Shown here: piece after piece, positions 48,840 to 62,200 of the stretch
Position numbering within the stretch: position 1 is the first letter of the stretch
Layout: each line of letters starts with the position of its first letter
NCBI RefSeq assembly: GCF_000003815.2
Contig: NC_049980.1
Location: 5,949,010 to 6,013,009 of the forward strand
Reading direction: 5' to 3'
DNA from: Branchiostoma floridae
Lineage: Eukaryota > Chordata > Leptocardii > Amphioxiformes > Branchiostomatidae
DNA length: 64,000 nt
Position numbers and translations under genes: made by a program
The notes under the pieces: generated by a model
Databases searched by the model: none
What the model saw: the letters and a program-made list of their open reading frames with translations, nothing else
Told to the model about the DNA's origin: nothing

Positions 48840-50519
48840 ATGGAGAGCGACTTGTTGCAAAAACTAGAGGAGTTCCCGAGTCCGTTTTTCTGGAAGTTGA
48901 GCGAGTCTATGTTCGAAAACGTGCACGAAAAACTGAGCAAGTGGGAATGTTCTGAAGCTGACCGTCTGGCTTGGAACAACGCCATGGCTTTCCTATCGTA
49001 CGCTCGGGACAAGAACTCTTTACAAGCCCGCAGACAGTTTCAGACGGTCCTAGACGAAGACCCAGAGAATCTAGTGGCACTAACCAGTCTGGCCTACATA
49101 GATGTTAAGCACAGCGACGTGGCAAGCGCAGAGACGAAGCGGAAGACGTTGGCGGAACTGAAGGAATCGGGGGGCGAAACTGAAGTCCAGAAGAGGTGGG
49201 CCGCCGCCATGTTTGAGAAAGCCTTTTGTCTTACTCGATTCGGCCAGTGGCGCTATAGGGAGGCACAGAGTTGCATTGAAGAAGCCCTGAAGTTCGACGG
49301 CGACAATAAGGAATGGCTAAAAGCGGAGACGTTCTTGTTGACTAAACAGGTCGAGAGTCAAGCGTTGAAGCGAGTGCCTTATGGCGACATACAAAGTTTT
49401 CTGGACCGGGCAGCGGCCAACGTTCTCAAACTACAGCAAATGGAGCCCGACAGTGGAGAGGTTCTTTGCACGACGGCTGAACTGTTTGAGGCAGCCGGAA
49501 GCACGTACCAAGGCCGAGGTTGGCTGAAAGCCTACAAGCGCGAAAACCCGGACCAAAGTCTCAATCCATCGGCCCTATACCAGCAGGCGTACGAACTGTG
49601 CCCGACAAATCAACACATTTGCCACAAAGCAGTACTCCACCTAAAGAGTGCGCGTGAATGGCAAAAGATGGAAGAAATCCTGACGAAGGCTCTACAAGAC
49701 TTCCCCAACGACCATCTCCTGTACCATCAGTACGGCCTCCGGTACTACATTCCGTTCTCGCTAGCGTTGGAGGAAGCGAAGAAGGCTAAAGGCAAAGCCA
49801 ATAAAGAAGCCCAGGCAAGTGCAAAGGTCAAGCTGGCATCCGCCTCCTTGCCTAAGGCAGAAAGCTACCTACGAGAAGGACTGAGAATCGACCCCCTCTT
49901 CACACGTTGCAGGGTCTGCTTAGCCCAGTGCCTGAACTATCAACAGAAGGTAGAGGAAAGCTGGGAACAGTTCCGTATCGCAGCTGAAGAGTCAAGAGAC
50001 AAGAAGAACAAAGTTGAAGCAAGACGGGAATGGGCAAGGCTCCTGATCGAGGCAGGGAACGAATCGGGAGCGCTGTTGCAACTCAGCGAGGCACTGAAGT
50101 TTGAAGGTCAGACGGGTGCACCTGTCTACCGTGGGTTGGACAACGCTCTGGGTATCTGGTGCAAGCATGACCAACGCAACCCCAGACCTATCCGAGTTAG
50201 GGCGGCGTTTGCATTGGAGGCAGAGAATGTAGACAATGCCATTGAGTACTACAAACAAGTACTTGAGATCGACCAGGACGACATCACCAGCCTAATAGGC
50301 TTGGGAAAGGCGTACAGGAAGAAGAAAGGCAAAGACAATTTCGAAGAAGCCAAGAAGTGGTTCGAGAAGGCCTCTGGCCTGGGAAGCGATGAAGCAGACG
50401 ACGAACTGTTTGAACTGGAAATGGAGATGCTACAGATGGAAGAGGAGAGTGGCGCTGTGAGCCCTCCTAGCGAAAGAGCAGAAAGCCCAAATACTTACGA
50501 GGATGACATTTATGAGTGA
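48840..50519 (+). CDS. IFIT-like TPR protein 2
   Basis: Single-exon gene, 559 residues, ATG in ACCGCCATGG. Helical TPR-type repeats are visible at about 49-88, 121-153, 190-220, 240-300, 340-385 and 450-520. The IFIT-like core is KALQDFPNDHLLYHQYGLRY, a basic spacer, then AESYLREGLRIDPLFTRCRV; the early GQWRYREAQSCIEEALKFD matches the vertebrate GKNYERAKACFEKVLEVD position. Vertebrate IFITs are about 470-490 residues with nearly all coding in one exon, so the layout agrees. No signal peptide or membrane helix, so a cytosolic protein. The C-terminal tail is acidic. Immune role is inference from family only. Confidence 0.87.
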   Translation: MESDLLQKLEEFPSPFFWKLSESMFENVHEKLSKWECSEADRLAWNNAMAFLSYARDKNSLQARRQFQTVLDEDPENLVALTSLAYIDVKHSDVASAETKRKTLAELKESGGETEVQKRWAAAMFEKAFCLTRFGQWRYREAQSCIEEALKFDGDNKEWLKAETFLLTKQVESQALKRVPYGDIQSFLDRAAANVLKLQQMEPDSGEVLCTTAELFEAAGSTYQGRGWLKAYKRENPDQSLNPSALYQQAYELCPTNQHICHKAVLHLKSAREWQKMEEILTKALQDFPNDHLLYHQYGLRYYIPFSLALEEAKKAKGKANKEAQASAKVKLASASLPKAESYLREGLRIDPLFTRCRVCLAQCLNYQQKVEESWEQFRIAAEESRDKKNKVEARREWARLLIEAGNESGALLQLSEALKFEGQTGAPVYRGLDNALGIWCKHDQRNPRPIRVRAAFALEAENVDNAIEYYKQVLEIDQDDITSLIGLGKAYRKKKGKDNFEEAKKWFEKASGLGSDEADDELFELEMEMLQMEEESGAVSPPSERAESPNTYEDDIYE

Positions 50520-51968
50520 TTCAGTTGGCCAGGGAGAAGCTTTATCATGCACTCCAGCCCTATCAATGAGACTCCTAGGTCTATTTAAAGATTCGATTCT
50601 GCAAAAACTAACATGTAATCCAGTTTGCATGACTTCTGTAACAACAACAGCTATCTCCCAAGGATGTTAAAAAAGGGATCAATCTCAAAGTCGCGACCAT
50701 AGCTTCTCAAGAGTAGGAGATGTCAAAACGGGAAGTTCTGCTGCAATCACACTAGAGGATCAAAAATCCCAAAGGACTGTACTCTCTAAGAATGCACACA
50801 AGTACCAAGAGAAGTCGTATGAACCCGTCCATCTGATGAGATATCGTGCAGACATATATACATGCAGGTCAATCAAACTCTGATTATCTTATGAAAGGCA
50901 GAAACTATTTTCATAGATGACACATTGGAAGGCCCACAAAAAAATTACTGAGGCAAGAGCATCAATGGAATGTACCAGTGCTGTATCTACGGTAAATAGA
51001 ATCTACATGTACAGCATGTGTTAAAACTACAGCTAAAATGACAGAATACATGCTTAAGACAAGAAATCTAAGTACAGGTTTACAAGAAAAGATGGAAAAT
51101 TTTAAGCTGATATTCGTTTGTAATGTGTTTCTGTATGCTACCATTTTCACAGGTATCTGATAATAGACAAGAACTAATAACACATTCTGTAATTAAAACT
51201 GTTGTAATGACTATGATCAAGTGCAAAATATGAACATGTTCACTGGAATATATGAACAGCAAGTTTGGCCAAGGAAGGATTTTTCTATTGTACCATTCAT
51301 GGCAAACTCCATTCGGTAAGTCTGTAAGACAAGAAACACACACACACACACAACATTTCCTTGAACTAGACTTGTATTTACCAATATTCACAACAATCAG
51401 GGTTTGTTACCTTTATAACTACAAAGCAACAGTAACATTAGCATCAAAATTTTACACCCTATGTACATAAGTGTTAAGTATTTTCAGCCCATGTGTACAC
51501 CAATTCACTCAAAATCAATACTACAATAGTTACCACATATGTACAAAAATGTACATTTCTAAAGATGACATTGTTCTCCATTTTATGACTACATTTCACC
51601 GAATTTTAACCACAAAAAAGTAACAACGAACAGCTCCAGCAGCACACAGACCAGAATATATAATACATCAATATTAATGTATTCAATTCAACATTGTAAG
51701 ATATTTACACAAAGCTGGTCTGTTAATTTGCAATTAAACTTAATATATTATGATCGTTAATATTTGACGATAATTCAAGCAGAAACATGTTTAGTATTCT
51801 TACACAGCATTTAAGGCAGAACATCTACATTGGGCAAGTTTACTAAAAACCATACAACATTGGAGATGGGTTTAACAAGTGACTATGAATCTGGAATGAT
51901 AGTTTTAATCCGAAAAAAACTTAAGTAGATTGACGAAATGAATCAATGTCTTCAGCTATCACTCAGAC
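50520..51968. other. 3' flank of IFIT-like gene 2
   Basis: AT-rich. 50640-50885 resembles the 24870 repeat family on the minus strand (TTAAAAAAGG, AAGTTCTGCTGCAATCACAC). A short (CA)n is at 51340. No gene seen. Confidence 0.45.
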
Positions 51969-52401
51969 TAGGGCTGGGTATCGGTACAGCGTACCGGTAC
52001 AAAACCGGTTTTTCTTATTGGAGCGGTCCAGAAAAACCGGACCTGAAAAAATTAGGTGGACCGGATGTTGGACCGATTAGAAAATGAACATATCATTTTA
52101 TCAGGCATTCACACGTTTTGGCGCTTGCAGTTGGAAGAAAATGACAAGAGTGAAGTAAAGTAGAGTTTATAGTAATTATTACCAAAGTTTACAGTCAATC
52201 GTACAGGTGCAGTTATCGTTGTAGTATTTTAAAACGCCAGTGTAAGTCTAATACTCCCCCAAACAGATTTCTTTGTAGTGAAATCGACCATTGGTATGAG
52301 TCATACTGAATCAGGTCCAGGTTCAGGTCCGGACCTGGACCTGATCCTCTGGACCTGAACCGGACCTGGACCTGAATTTTCTGTACCGGTACCCAGCCCT
52401 A
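51969..52401. mobile_element. hAT-type MITE, copy 1
   Basis: 433 bp with terminal inverted repeats TAGGGCTGGGTA(T/C)CGGTAC and an 8-bp target duplication ACTCAGAC on both sides (51961-51968 and 52402-52409), diagnostic for hAT. The right half contains a palindromic CAGGTCC/GGACCTG array. No transposase. Confidence 0.88.
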
Positions 52402-52409
52402 ACTCAGAC

Positions 52410-53208
52410 ACTCACACGTAAGGCTACAAATCTAACCTACTTTCAGATACTCTTGAAGTAAAAGAAATGACCAATACAAATGTACATGGACCATGAACCC
52501 TGCCTACAGTCTACTATATGTTTTTGTATTATGTAATCAGATATAAACGGATAGTGAGTGAGTGTGAGTGATATGTTGATTTATAAGGGTTCAATGTAAT
52601 CTGTATCTCTGTTATATTCTATCTGACCCTCAACCTCCCCCATGACCTAAATAAAAAGTAGCCTGCAGGCCGATTTGAGCTTCTCATGTCTATTGAATAA
52701 ATAATAGTTCTAGCAAACTCACTACCCATTTTATTGTTTGCTGTCTCCAGGGACATGAACAGTTCTACAGAATTCTCCAGAATTCTGAGAAAGGCATACA
52801 GAATTTTGCAGAATTCTATGAATCTTAACTCTATATCATGATAATAAGACTGAAAGATGTTCCCATTAGCTGTGGGTATTCAGTGTTCTGTGCCATAATG
52901 TAACATCATAAGAGATATACACTATTCTCCAACTCCTGAAAATTTTACTCACCCGAATTTATTTTTCTTATTACCGTATGTAATTTACCAACTATGATGA
53001 ATTTTTATGTTGATGATGTAACATAATCAGTATCAGACAATGTTATTCTCCTCGCAATAAAGAACAAATTTTCAGGAATTGGACACTGTCTTATTTCAGA
53101 CACAATAATTAGTGTTGCCTGCTGTTTATGAAAAACTGTTTTGTGTACCCTTTCCAGCAACAATAAAAACATGGTGACATCAAATGCAGCTCCTCATTTC
53201 GTGTTGTC
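52410..53208. other. Intergenic, no gene seen
   Basis: AT-rich DNA holding the likely 3' UTR of the FAM227 gene (minus). Several AATAAA and TTTATT words on both strands. Confidence 0.45.
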
Positions 53209-56200
53209 TTAACTATAGAATCCAGCTGACTTTCTGGACTGAGCCGAGCTCCGTGCACTTCTCACACTCTCTTCATTGATCTGAATGATAGAAAAAAATC
53301 ATGAAACACTGAGCATATCCATTATCTGACATGCAGAAAAAAGTATAACTGGCTCATTTTTTCAAAGTCAGCCATCTACAATTCGTATTAAATCCGCATT
53401 GGATTTCCAAAGCGTGTGTAGTCCAGTGGTTAGCCTCTGGATCAAGAAGCTGTGAGTTCGATTCCAGCTGTGTCGCTCACCTGACATCAATGCTACTGGA
53501 TAGGGTTGCAATTCTCAGGACAGGGCAGTAAGCCATGTTATGTCATACCTGTGACGAGAAAAACGTTCGATACGGGTGTTCCCGACCGGGCCATAACTTC
53601 CCTATTGCACAGGTTTGAAAGGCGTATCACACTGGCTCCATTCGAATAAATCGAACTGTTTCGAGCGGGCAGAGTGCGGCGCCATCGAAAGATTGAATAT
53701 TACCTGATTCGGACGTTGGAACATTACTGTTGCAACACTTTTTGTTCGAGGGCACCAAATTTGTTCAACTTCTGGCGCATTTGGCATCAAAACAGGGGTT
53801 TTCTTAGGTGGGTATGACATAAATGAAATACAACACGGTGTATTCCGCATCACTCTCGGTCCCAGCCCTCTCGCGGGTCGGATCACCCTCCGGCATTCGG
53901 CCGTCGGGCGATCCCACCCGCGGTCGGGCTGGTACCTCGGGCGATACGGAATACACCGTGTTGTATTCTATATGTACACTATTCATTGTACTTATTGAAT
54001 AGAGCTGGGCGAATTTTCCATGTACAATGAATCTGTAAATACTGTACATAGCATCTGTCTTCTCTATCATGACCAGTGAAGAAATAGTTCTACAGTTAGC
54101 TCAACTGAATGAATATCACTTTCTTACCTGTACTACTGGTACCCTTTTCTGTTCTTCTTCTTCCTTATCTCCTCCTTCCTTCATCTCTCCATCACCTGGA
54201 CCTTCCTCCTCTCCTTGTTCATCTTCATCCTCCTCCTCCTCCTCTTCTGTCTCCTCCTCATCCATCCAGTCTCTGTCTCTCCCCCTGTTGGCAGGTTTGA
54301 ACAACTCTCGTTGTTTCTGTAACATCAGACAATGGGAAAAGGTTTTGAAATACAACATACCAATTTTGATGATGACAGTACTTAATCCTTTAACAACCTC
54401 TAGTACGAGACATCAAAACTGGACATTCTTCTGCAGTACCTTAGAATGCCGCTAGAGTGCCCATTATCCAAGTTGACCTCAAACCACCTACCAAATATAT
54501 GGATTCATCCAAGGCTTGTAGAGTTATATTGTTCACAGACACAAACACATGTGCATGCACACACACACACACACACAAACACACACAAACACACACACAG
54601 GCAGACAAACACACACAGTGACACACATACACACAGGCAAATACACACAGTGACACAAACACACATACCAAAGACAGAACCTTTTTGGCAAAGCTAACAA
54701 TTGCACAGAACATGTTTGTAAATATCAGCTCTTTTCAACATATTTGATAAAATACTCACCCGTTTGTCGTGAACCTTCTCAGTAAAGACCTTCATCTCCC
54801 AACTCTGCTTGGAAAGGTCCTGTTTTAACCTGCAGAATGCAAAAAGTTGATGAAATCTTTTAGCGGCGAGAACACATGGGGCTGTCTGGACAGGAAAGTC
54901 AACGGCCATGATTAACTGGGACGAGGGGGCATACAAACTTAGTTTGGAATTGTGTTCTTGCCGCAACAATGTCACCTACATCAGCTACATATAGCGTCAA
55001 AAAGCAGAAGTCAAGTCAGACGCACTGAGGAAGAAGTCTGATAAACTTACATTGTACTAACTAGAAACATAAGCAGGTGAGAGACATTACTGGTTGTGCA
55101 AAAGAAAACTCTGTCTGACCTAAATCGCTTCAGATTGAAGCTATATCACTCACTTCTCAATCTGTTTGACAGCATCTCTTCTCTGTCTCTCTATTCTCAT
55201 CCTCTCCTGGGCAGTGATCTCACAAATCCTGGAAAGAAGATTAACGTAAAATGTGAGCCAATCTGTATTTCACTCCAAACTAGCCTGGTATCCAAACGTA
55301 TAATTGTACAATGTACATGTATGCTACTCAAGAGACATCTACAAAAGAAAGCACTACATTACTTACTTCTTATACTCATCCTGTAGACTCTTGGTCATCT
55401 CCAAGGACTCCTTGATGACATCTCGGTAGGTCGGGCCAGGAGGAGTATGAGTGGTTAAGGTAATGTGTTTGCATAAGTGCTTCAAGCTTCCTCTGTAATT
55501 TCTATCATTTCAGTGAAGAACAGTAACCAGTAACTGCAAAATGTACATCTTTGTCCATAATGTTTTGGGCATTATTACCCTTTCAATTCTTTTGCACTGT
55601 AGATCTTTCCTTATATTATAATGCTATACAGTACTGTAAAGGCACAAATGTTCACAAACGTTTTGTATTCTCAGATTTTGCAGTGACAAATTCAACAAAA
55701 TCTCAAAACCACCGGGAAAATTTTTGTTCCCTCTGTTCAATAACATCAGAAGGGTGTGTATTTGGTACAAATGTTTGGGTACATCAAATGATACAGTACT
55801 ATTCTTGTAACAGATGATAATAAAAATGTTAAGTGTATTTTTGTGTCATAAATGCTTTTTAACTGAATTGGCTGCCGGTGATTTTGGTGGTTACCAACCA
55901 TTAAGGGTTGAAATTCTGTGGAAAAAAAGATGGACTCATTATGTAAAAATATATTTTGAATACAAATGACAATATTTGGGGGTTAACCTCAAAGTAGAAG
56001 TAGAAGTACAGAGCTGTGTACATGGACTTGGTTGTATCTAACTTTCTAATACGCATAGTGAGTGCCAACAAACACGGCATGCTTATGCATAAAAAGGTCA
56101 GCAAAAAATCAGTGCCAAGTTAGGGAGCATGCCATGTTAGGGTACCCCCCCGTTACAGCACTGTAAATGCAGTAAAAGGATATGGCCATGGCAGCTGTGT

Positions 56201-59200
56201 ACATGGAATTGGTGTATCTAACTTTCTAATATGCATAGTGAGTGGCAACAAACACGGCGTGCTTATGCATAAGAAGGTCAGCAAAAAATCAGTGCCAAGT
56301 TAGGGTGCATGCCATGTTAGGGCATCCCCCTTTACAGCACTGTAAATGCAGTAAAAGGATATGGCAGCTGTGTACATGGACTTGGTGCATCTAACTTTCT
56401 AATAAGCATAGTGAGTGCCAACAAACACGGCATGCTTATGCATAAAAAGGTCAGCAAAAAATCAGTGCCAACTTAGAGCACATGCCATCTTAGGGCACCC
56501 CCGTTACAGCACTGTAATTGCAGTAAAAGTATATGGCAGCTGTGTACATGGACTTGGTGCATCTAACTTTCTAATACGCATAGTGAGTGGCAACAAATAC
56601 GGCGTGCTTTTGTACAAAAGGTAAGCAAAAATCAGTACCAAGTTAGGGCGCATGCCATCTTGGGGCACCCCCCGTTACAGCACTGTAACTGCAGTAAAAG
56701 GATATGGCAGCCTCTTGACCTCCGTCCTGCGGACCCTCCTCCCCACCAGGTCTCTGGTCTCCCGCTCCTCTAGACTCTTCATCTGCAGGTAGTGCGACAC
56801 CAGCGGACTCCGCCCGGACAGGTTAAAGGTCACCCGTTCAAACTGCGGGCCTGGGCCTGTCTGGTGAGACTGTAACAGCAAAATGTGCAATAGCTGAATG
56901 TAAAATACTGTAAATTGGATTGCAAGCAGGCAATTGTGAAAAATGAAAAATGAGCTGTTACCTCTATAGGCTGCAGCTTGGGTGTACTGACTGTAGCAAT
57001 ACGGGACTCAGTAGTTATTCCACCCTGGGTACCTGTGAGTGCAAACAATGGAACTTTCAATGGCATAATAATTCCGATGTTCATAGTATTATAATGTACT
57101 TTGTATTATGTATAAGACAAAGTCTCTCAGCCTTTTTGAGGCCATATCATCCACTGATTCTAGGGCACAGTATTGGAAGGTACAGCTCAATCCTGTCCCT
57201 TCTCTGTATCACCTTTCCTTCCTCTTCCAAAGTCATGTACCCATTTCTGCAAACATTTTCACAGATATATTTCTACACCTGGGTGGAGTGAGGAAAGTTG
57301 TGTCAAGTTCCTTTCTCAAGAACACAATGTCTAGCCAGGAATGCCTGGAATCAAAGTTAACCCATACTCTTGAGTCTGCCAGCCTAGCCACTTGGATATT
57401 TGACACCAAGTACATAATTATGTAGAACTTAATTATGAAACACTTTCTGCAGATCATTTTATGATATACATGAAACCAAACCAATGCCTGTTACTACTCA
57501 GCTTCAGCTAAAAATGCTGTTTTCTGAGATGGTGCTGAAAGACATACATACCAAGTTTTTAATTAGAAGTATTGCTAAGCTGTCCCTATCCTTGGTGCTG
57601 AACACAACTCCCATAACCATAGATAATGCATACATCACCATTTCTCCTTACTACCTATAGGCCCTTGGTGACATATGACATTTTAAAAGCCCACATGGTG
57701 TGTTATGCCGATGAGCGGTTATACTGGCTATATAGATACAGATACAGAATGATACAGATACATTTTCTTTACACACACAATATTAGCCAACAGTAATTCA
57801 GTTGTTTAACATTGTGTTAGCTGTTCCTCGCCAAATTTTGACAGAAAGCCATCCTCACCGACTCTGGTACTCCTACTGGGCAGCTCCCTGGTCTTGACCG
57901 GTGAGTGAGTGGCGGTCGTTCCCGTGGCGACGCGTGCCTGGTCAGTTTTGCCCAGCCGACTGATGTCACGCAGGTCTGACATGTCAAAGTTCAAGCTGAA
58001 GTTCACTGGAAACAGCAATGAAGTCATTAAACTTAAACATGAAACCTACTCTCGGACTGGTGAAATATTCCTTCAACATTTGAAACCTTTGATTCCCATT
58101 GGTTACTTCACCTTCTTCCTGATTTTGCAGGCCACACTAATTAAATTGATTGGCTCTTGGAATCAATTTTTTTTAGGGGGGGGGGGCAAGATGAAAAAAA
58201 AATTAACCACACCTCACATTCAAGAAACTTTTGCCATGGAATTATCATGAAGCCAACATAAACAACTTGCCAGCATAGTTAATTGTCCCTTGATAAGCTC
58301 CTTATCTTCTATCATTGTAGTGATATCTTTCATTCATGAAGGACATTGTACAATATGCATCCATAAAAACTGTAATTTTCATAATATTCAATAAACAGGT
58401 GCAGCTACTGTACAGTGGTAGCATCAGTTTGCTTTTTTTTTCAAGCTGAAAACTTATCATTCTGTATTTTTGTATAAGCACTTATCTTTACCCCAGACTT
58501 GGAGTCATTTTTCAAAATCTTTTTTTGCTCCCTTGCTTCATATTTTTTCTATAAATATCCAAGAACCAACAAATTAAATTGGTGTGGCCTCAATTATTAC
58601 CGCAGCTCTTTCCTATACACTAATCAGCAGCCACCACTCATAAGCACAAGTGTTAGCACAAGATAAAACTCAGGGTTCAAAATTACCTTTTTTTAATCCA
58701 AACAGCGGGTTGCCCATGAACATTTTAGGTATTTACAGGGCCCTGATCTTAAGTCCTGCAATTGGATTCTAATACCTAAAGTTTTGACTTGTTTAATCGA
58801 TGAAAACACTGATTCAACAGAAAGGACAGCTGTAAACCACTGAATGCGGATAAATCTAACAAGACCATAGAGGACAATTAAAACCACAGGTCTTCAATTT
58901 TAAAGTTGACAGAGTATCAGAGATTACCTAAGAAAGTCGCGAGTTCACCAAAGAAAATAGTTTACATATAGGATGCAGGATTAGGGCTGGGTACCGGTAC
59001 AGCGTACCAGTACAAAACCAGTTTTTCTTATTGGACCGGTCCAGAAAAACCGGACCGAAAAAATTAGTTGAACCGGATGTTGGACCGATTACAAAANNNN
59101 NNNNNNNNNNNNNNNNNNNNNNNNNNNNNNNNNNNNNNNNNNNNNNNNNNNNNNNNNNNNNNNNNNNNNNNNNNNNNNNNNNNNNNNNNNNNNNNNCAAG

Positions 59201-62200
59201 AGTGTAGTAGAGTAGCGTTTATAGTCATTTCTACAAAGTTTACAGTCAATCGTACAGGTGCAGTTAGCGTTGTAGGATTTAATACGCCAGTGTAAGTCTA
59301 ATACTCCACCAAACAGATTTCTTTGTAGTGAAATGGATCATTGGCATGAGTCATACTGAATCAGGTCCAGGTTCAGGTCCAGACCTGGACCTGATCCTTT
59401 GGACCTGAACCGGACCTGGACCTGAATTTTCTGTACCGGTACCCAGCCCTATGCAGGATGCAAATATTGCCGGTAAACCTTTCAATAAACCATCCCAAAT
59501 AAAAGCTTATTGTTAGATTGCTCGGTCAGCCAACCTTCACCATTTTGTAGCAAGCATTGTTCTCACTTGTTCTGATGCAGTTAGCCTCACTTATACCTTG
59601 TTCCCCAAATGCACAATAGCGTTTTTTTTCTTCATTTCATCAACCTGATTTTCTTCCTCCTCCTTCTGATTGGTCAGAGCTCCTTTTACTGGACCCTGAT
59701 TGGTCGCTTGAAGCGCTGGTCTGCATCACAAGACCCACCAAATTTACAAACCTGACTGAAGAGTAATTGTTACAAGATCATAATCTTTTTCGATGTGAAC
59801 AGCATGCATTCATTGTACATGTAGTTTATGTACAAGTCAATACACTACAAGGGCAGAAAACTAGCCTGTAAACTACTGTTATTCACTTTGTCTTCTCGGT
59901 ACCAAACTTTCACTGTCTGAGAAAATTTAACTTGTTCTCGGAACTAAATGTTCACTGTCGCGGCAAGTGAGCATAAGAAAGTCTGTGATTTATTTGTTAT
60001 CTGTAATGATAAGTTCACGTTACAATTGTCACCGTGAAAACCGTGAACATAACAGTACATTGAAAAAATCAGGAATAGCAGTACTTAGAGGAGCCACATT
60101 TTTCAAAAAAGACCGTACCATAAGCCAGTTACAAAAGTAGCCTAGTTTACCCAAGATCTTTATGATGGTAAAAAAATATCTAGGACAAATTTCTTTACAA
60201 ATTTTTTTTTGAGAGAGCATTGACAACAGTAGACAAAACATGCTATCTTGCTATTGCTTTGCACATCAATACCTGTTTTGGTAAGGGAAGTCGCAGCGGC
60301 CATCATGGATTTCTGCTTGCTGTGTTCGTCGTCCGCCATGGCTGTGGGGCTCTTGGGCCGCAGGCGCTTCAAGTTCCACTTACGCCACGACTCTGGGGCT
60401 GGGCGGGTACCTGGGTGTGGAGGGAGAGGAAAAAATACAAAAACATGTACTACGTATCATCATCGGTCGACGTGCTTACACACGACAGGGTTATACTGCC
60501 CGTTACAGAGCGATATACCCTTTTGAATAGTTGAATACAAGACTTGGATGCGCCAGGTCTCCCGTCCAAGTGAATGATGTTAATCACTGTATGACTGATA
60601 TGGGACAGAGGTTCATCAGGCCTCCATTCGGGTGATTTGTAGTGAATCACCAACTCCCGACTAAAGGATTTGCACCAATGCACAATCGCATGTGTGGGGG
60701 TTCTTTGACGTGCCTGGGGTATGGCTCTCCCCAGACACGGGACCTCCATTTTACGTCCTATCCGAGGGGCGGCTCTAGCCGAAGCTAGGTACTCATTTTC
60801 ACCTGAGTAAAGTGAGGAAAGTCATGTAAAGTACCTTTCCCAAGGGCACAAGATTGGTGACTTGACAGCCGGATTCAAACTCGAGACCTCTCGGTCAAGA
60901 GGCAAACACTCTGCCGCTGCGTTACATGATCTCAGGTAAAGTATATCCTGAATTTACTACTATACAAAATGTTTCTATTTCAATTTTTATCAAAATTCTC
61001 CAACATAGTGGGAGGTATGGCGGGACAGGTATTTTTTGTCAAAGGACGCCTTTTCAAGGCCTGTTCAAAGTTGTTATGCTTCTCAGGCATAACGACGCGA
61101 GTTTTAAACGGTAGGAGAGTCCTGGGCTACACTTATAACAAACTTATGTAAAACAAGTCAGAACTTGACTTTGGGGTATATTTAGCATGCTATAGTAGGC
61201 TTTTCAGTTTCAACTTATTAATAAGCTTTCCTTAAAACATACTACTGAATATGTTTCCATTTCATTACTAACATACTAGAGGGATGGACCTGGAAAATAT
61301 AACATTCATCATACCAGATATCCACTCAGATATGATGTTGATAAGGTCCTTGATGAAGCGTTCGTCAAACTTGTCCTGGGACTCAGGAAAAGCTTCAGCA
61401 AAGGCAGCATAGATGGACTGGGCCAAGCAGTCTGCATACACCTGGAGTAGGAAGTGTTCACAGTGGTTAAAATAGATTCCTTTTGTTGAAAAAAAACACT
61501 TTCAGCATTGCATGTGGTGGTGTGAGTGTGGTTCAGCACCAGGGACACTAACAGCTTAGATGTCTGTGAATGTGACTCATACACCTTGCCTTGGGTGATA
61601 CATGTATATGTTCACAGTGGTTTAAACAGGTTCCTTTTGCTGAAAAGAGCACTTTCAGCATTGTATGTGGTGGTGTGTGTGCAGATCAAAAAACACTTTC
61701 CAAAAGTGTTGCATGTGGTGTTGTGAGTGCAACTCAGCACCAAGGACAGGGACAGCTTAGAAATTTGTGAATATGATTCATACATAGGGCATGGGAAGTG
61801 TTCACAGTGGCTAAAACAGGTTTGTTTTGCTGGAAAAGTGGTTATGTGAGTGTTGTTCAGCACCAAGGACAGGGACTAAGGGTAGGTACAGGGGCATTTT
61901 ACGTTTGAAATAGAACCAAAATCTGTTCAACTAAGGATTTTGAAAAAGAAGAAAAGGGTAGGTAACGAAATTATATGTCAATATGCGGTGACCAGAAGAA
62001 CCAAGAAAATTTATATACACAATTCTGCAAATGCATTTAAGTTCACAGAGAATTAATTTCGCAGTACTGAGAAAAAGGACTTTTTGCGGTGGTTTTGATT
62101 TTGCGGTAGCACTATGCACTGTAGTCTCTTACTGCCATGGAAAAATGTTCACAGTGGTTTTAAATTCGTGGTGAAGCGGCCGCTGCGAAAAACCGTGAAC

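Noticed and set aside
53405-53480. True tRNA gene
   Set aside because: A and B boxes are present but the acceptor and anticodon arms do not fold cleanly and a SINE-like tail follows.
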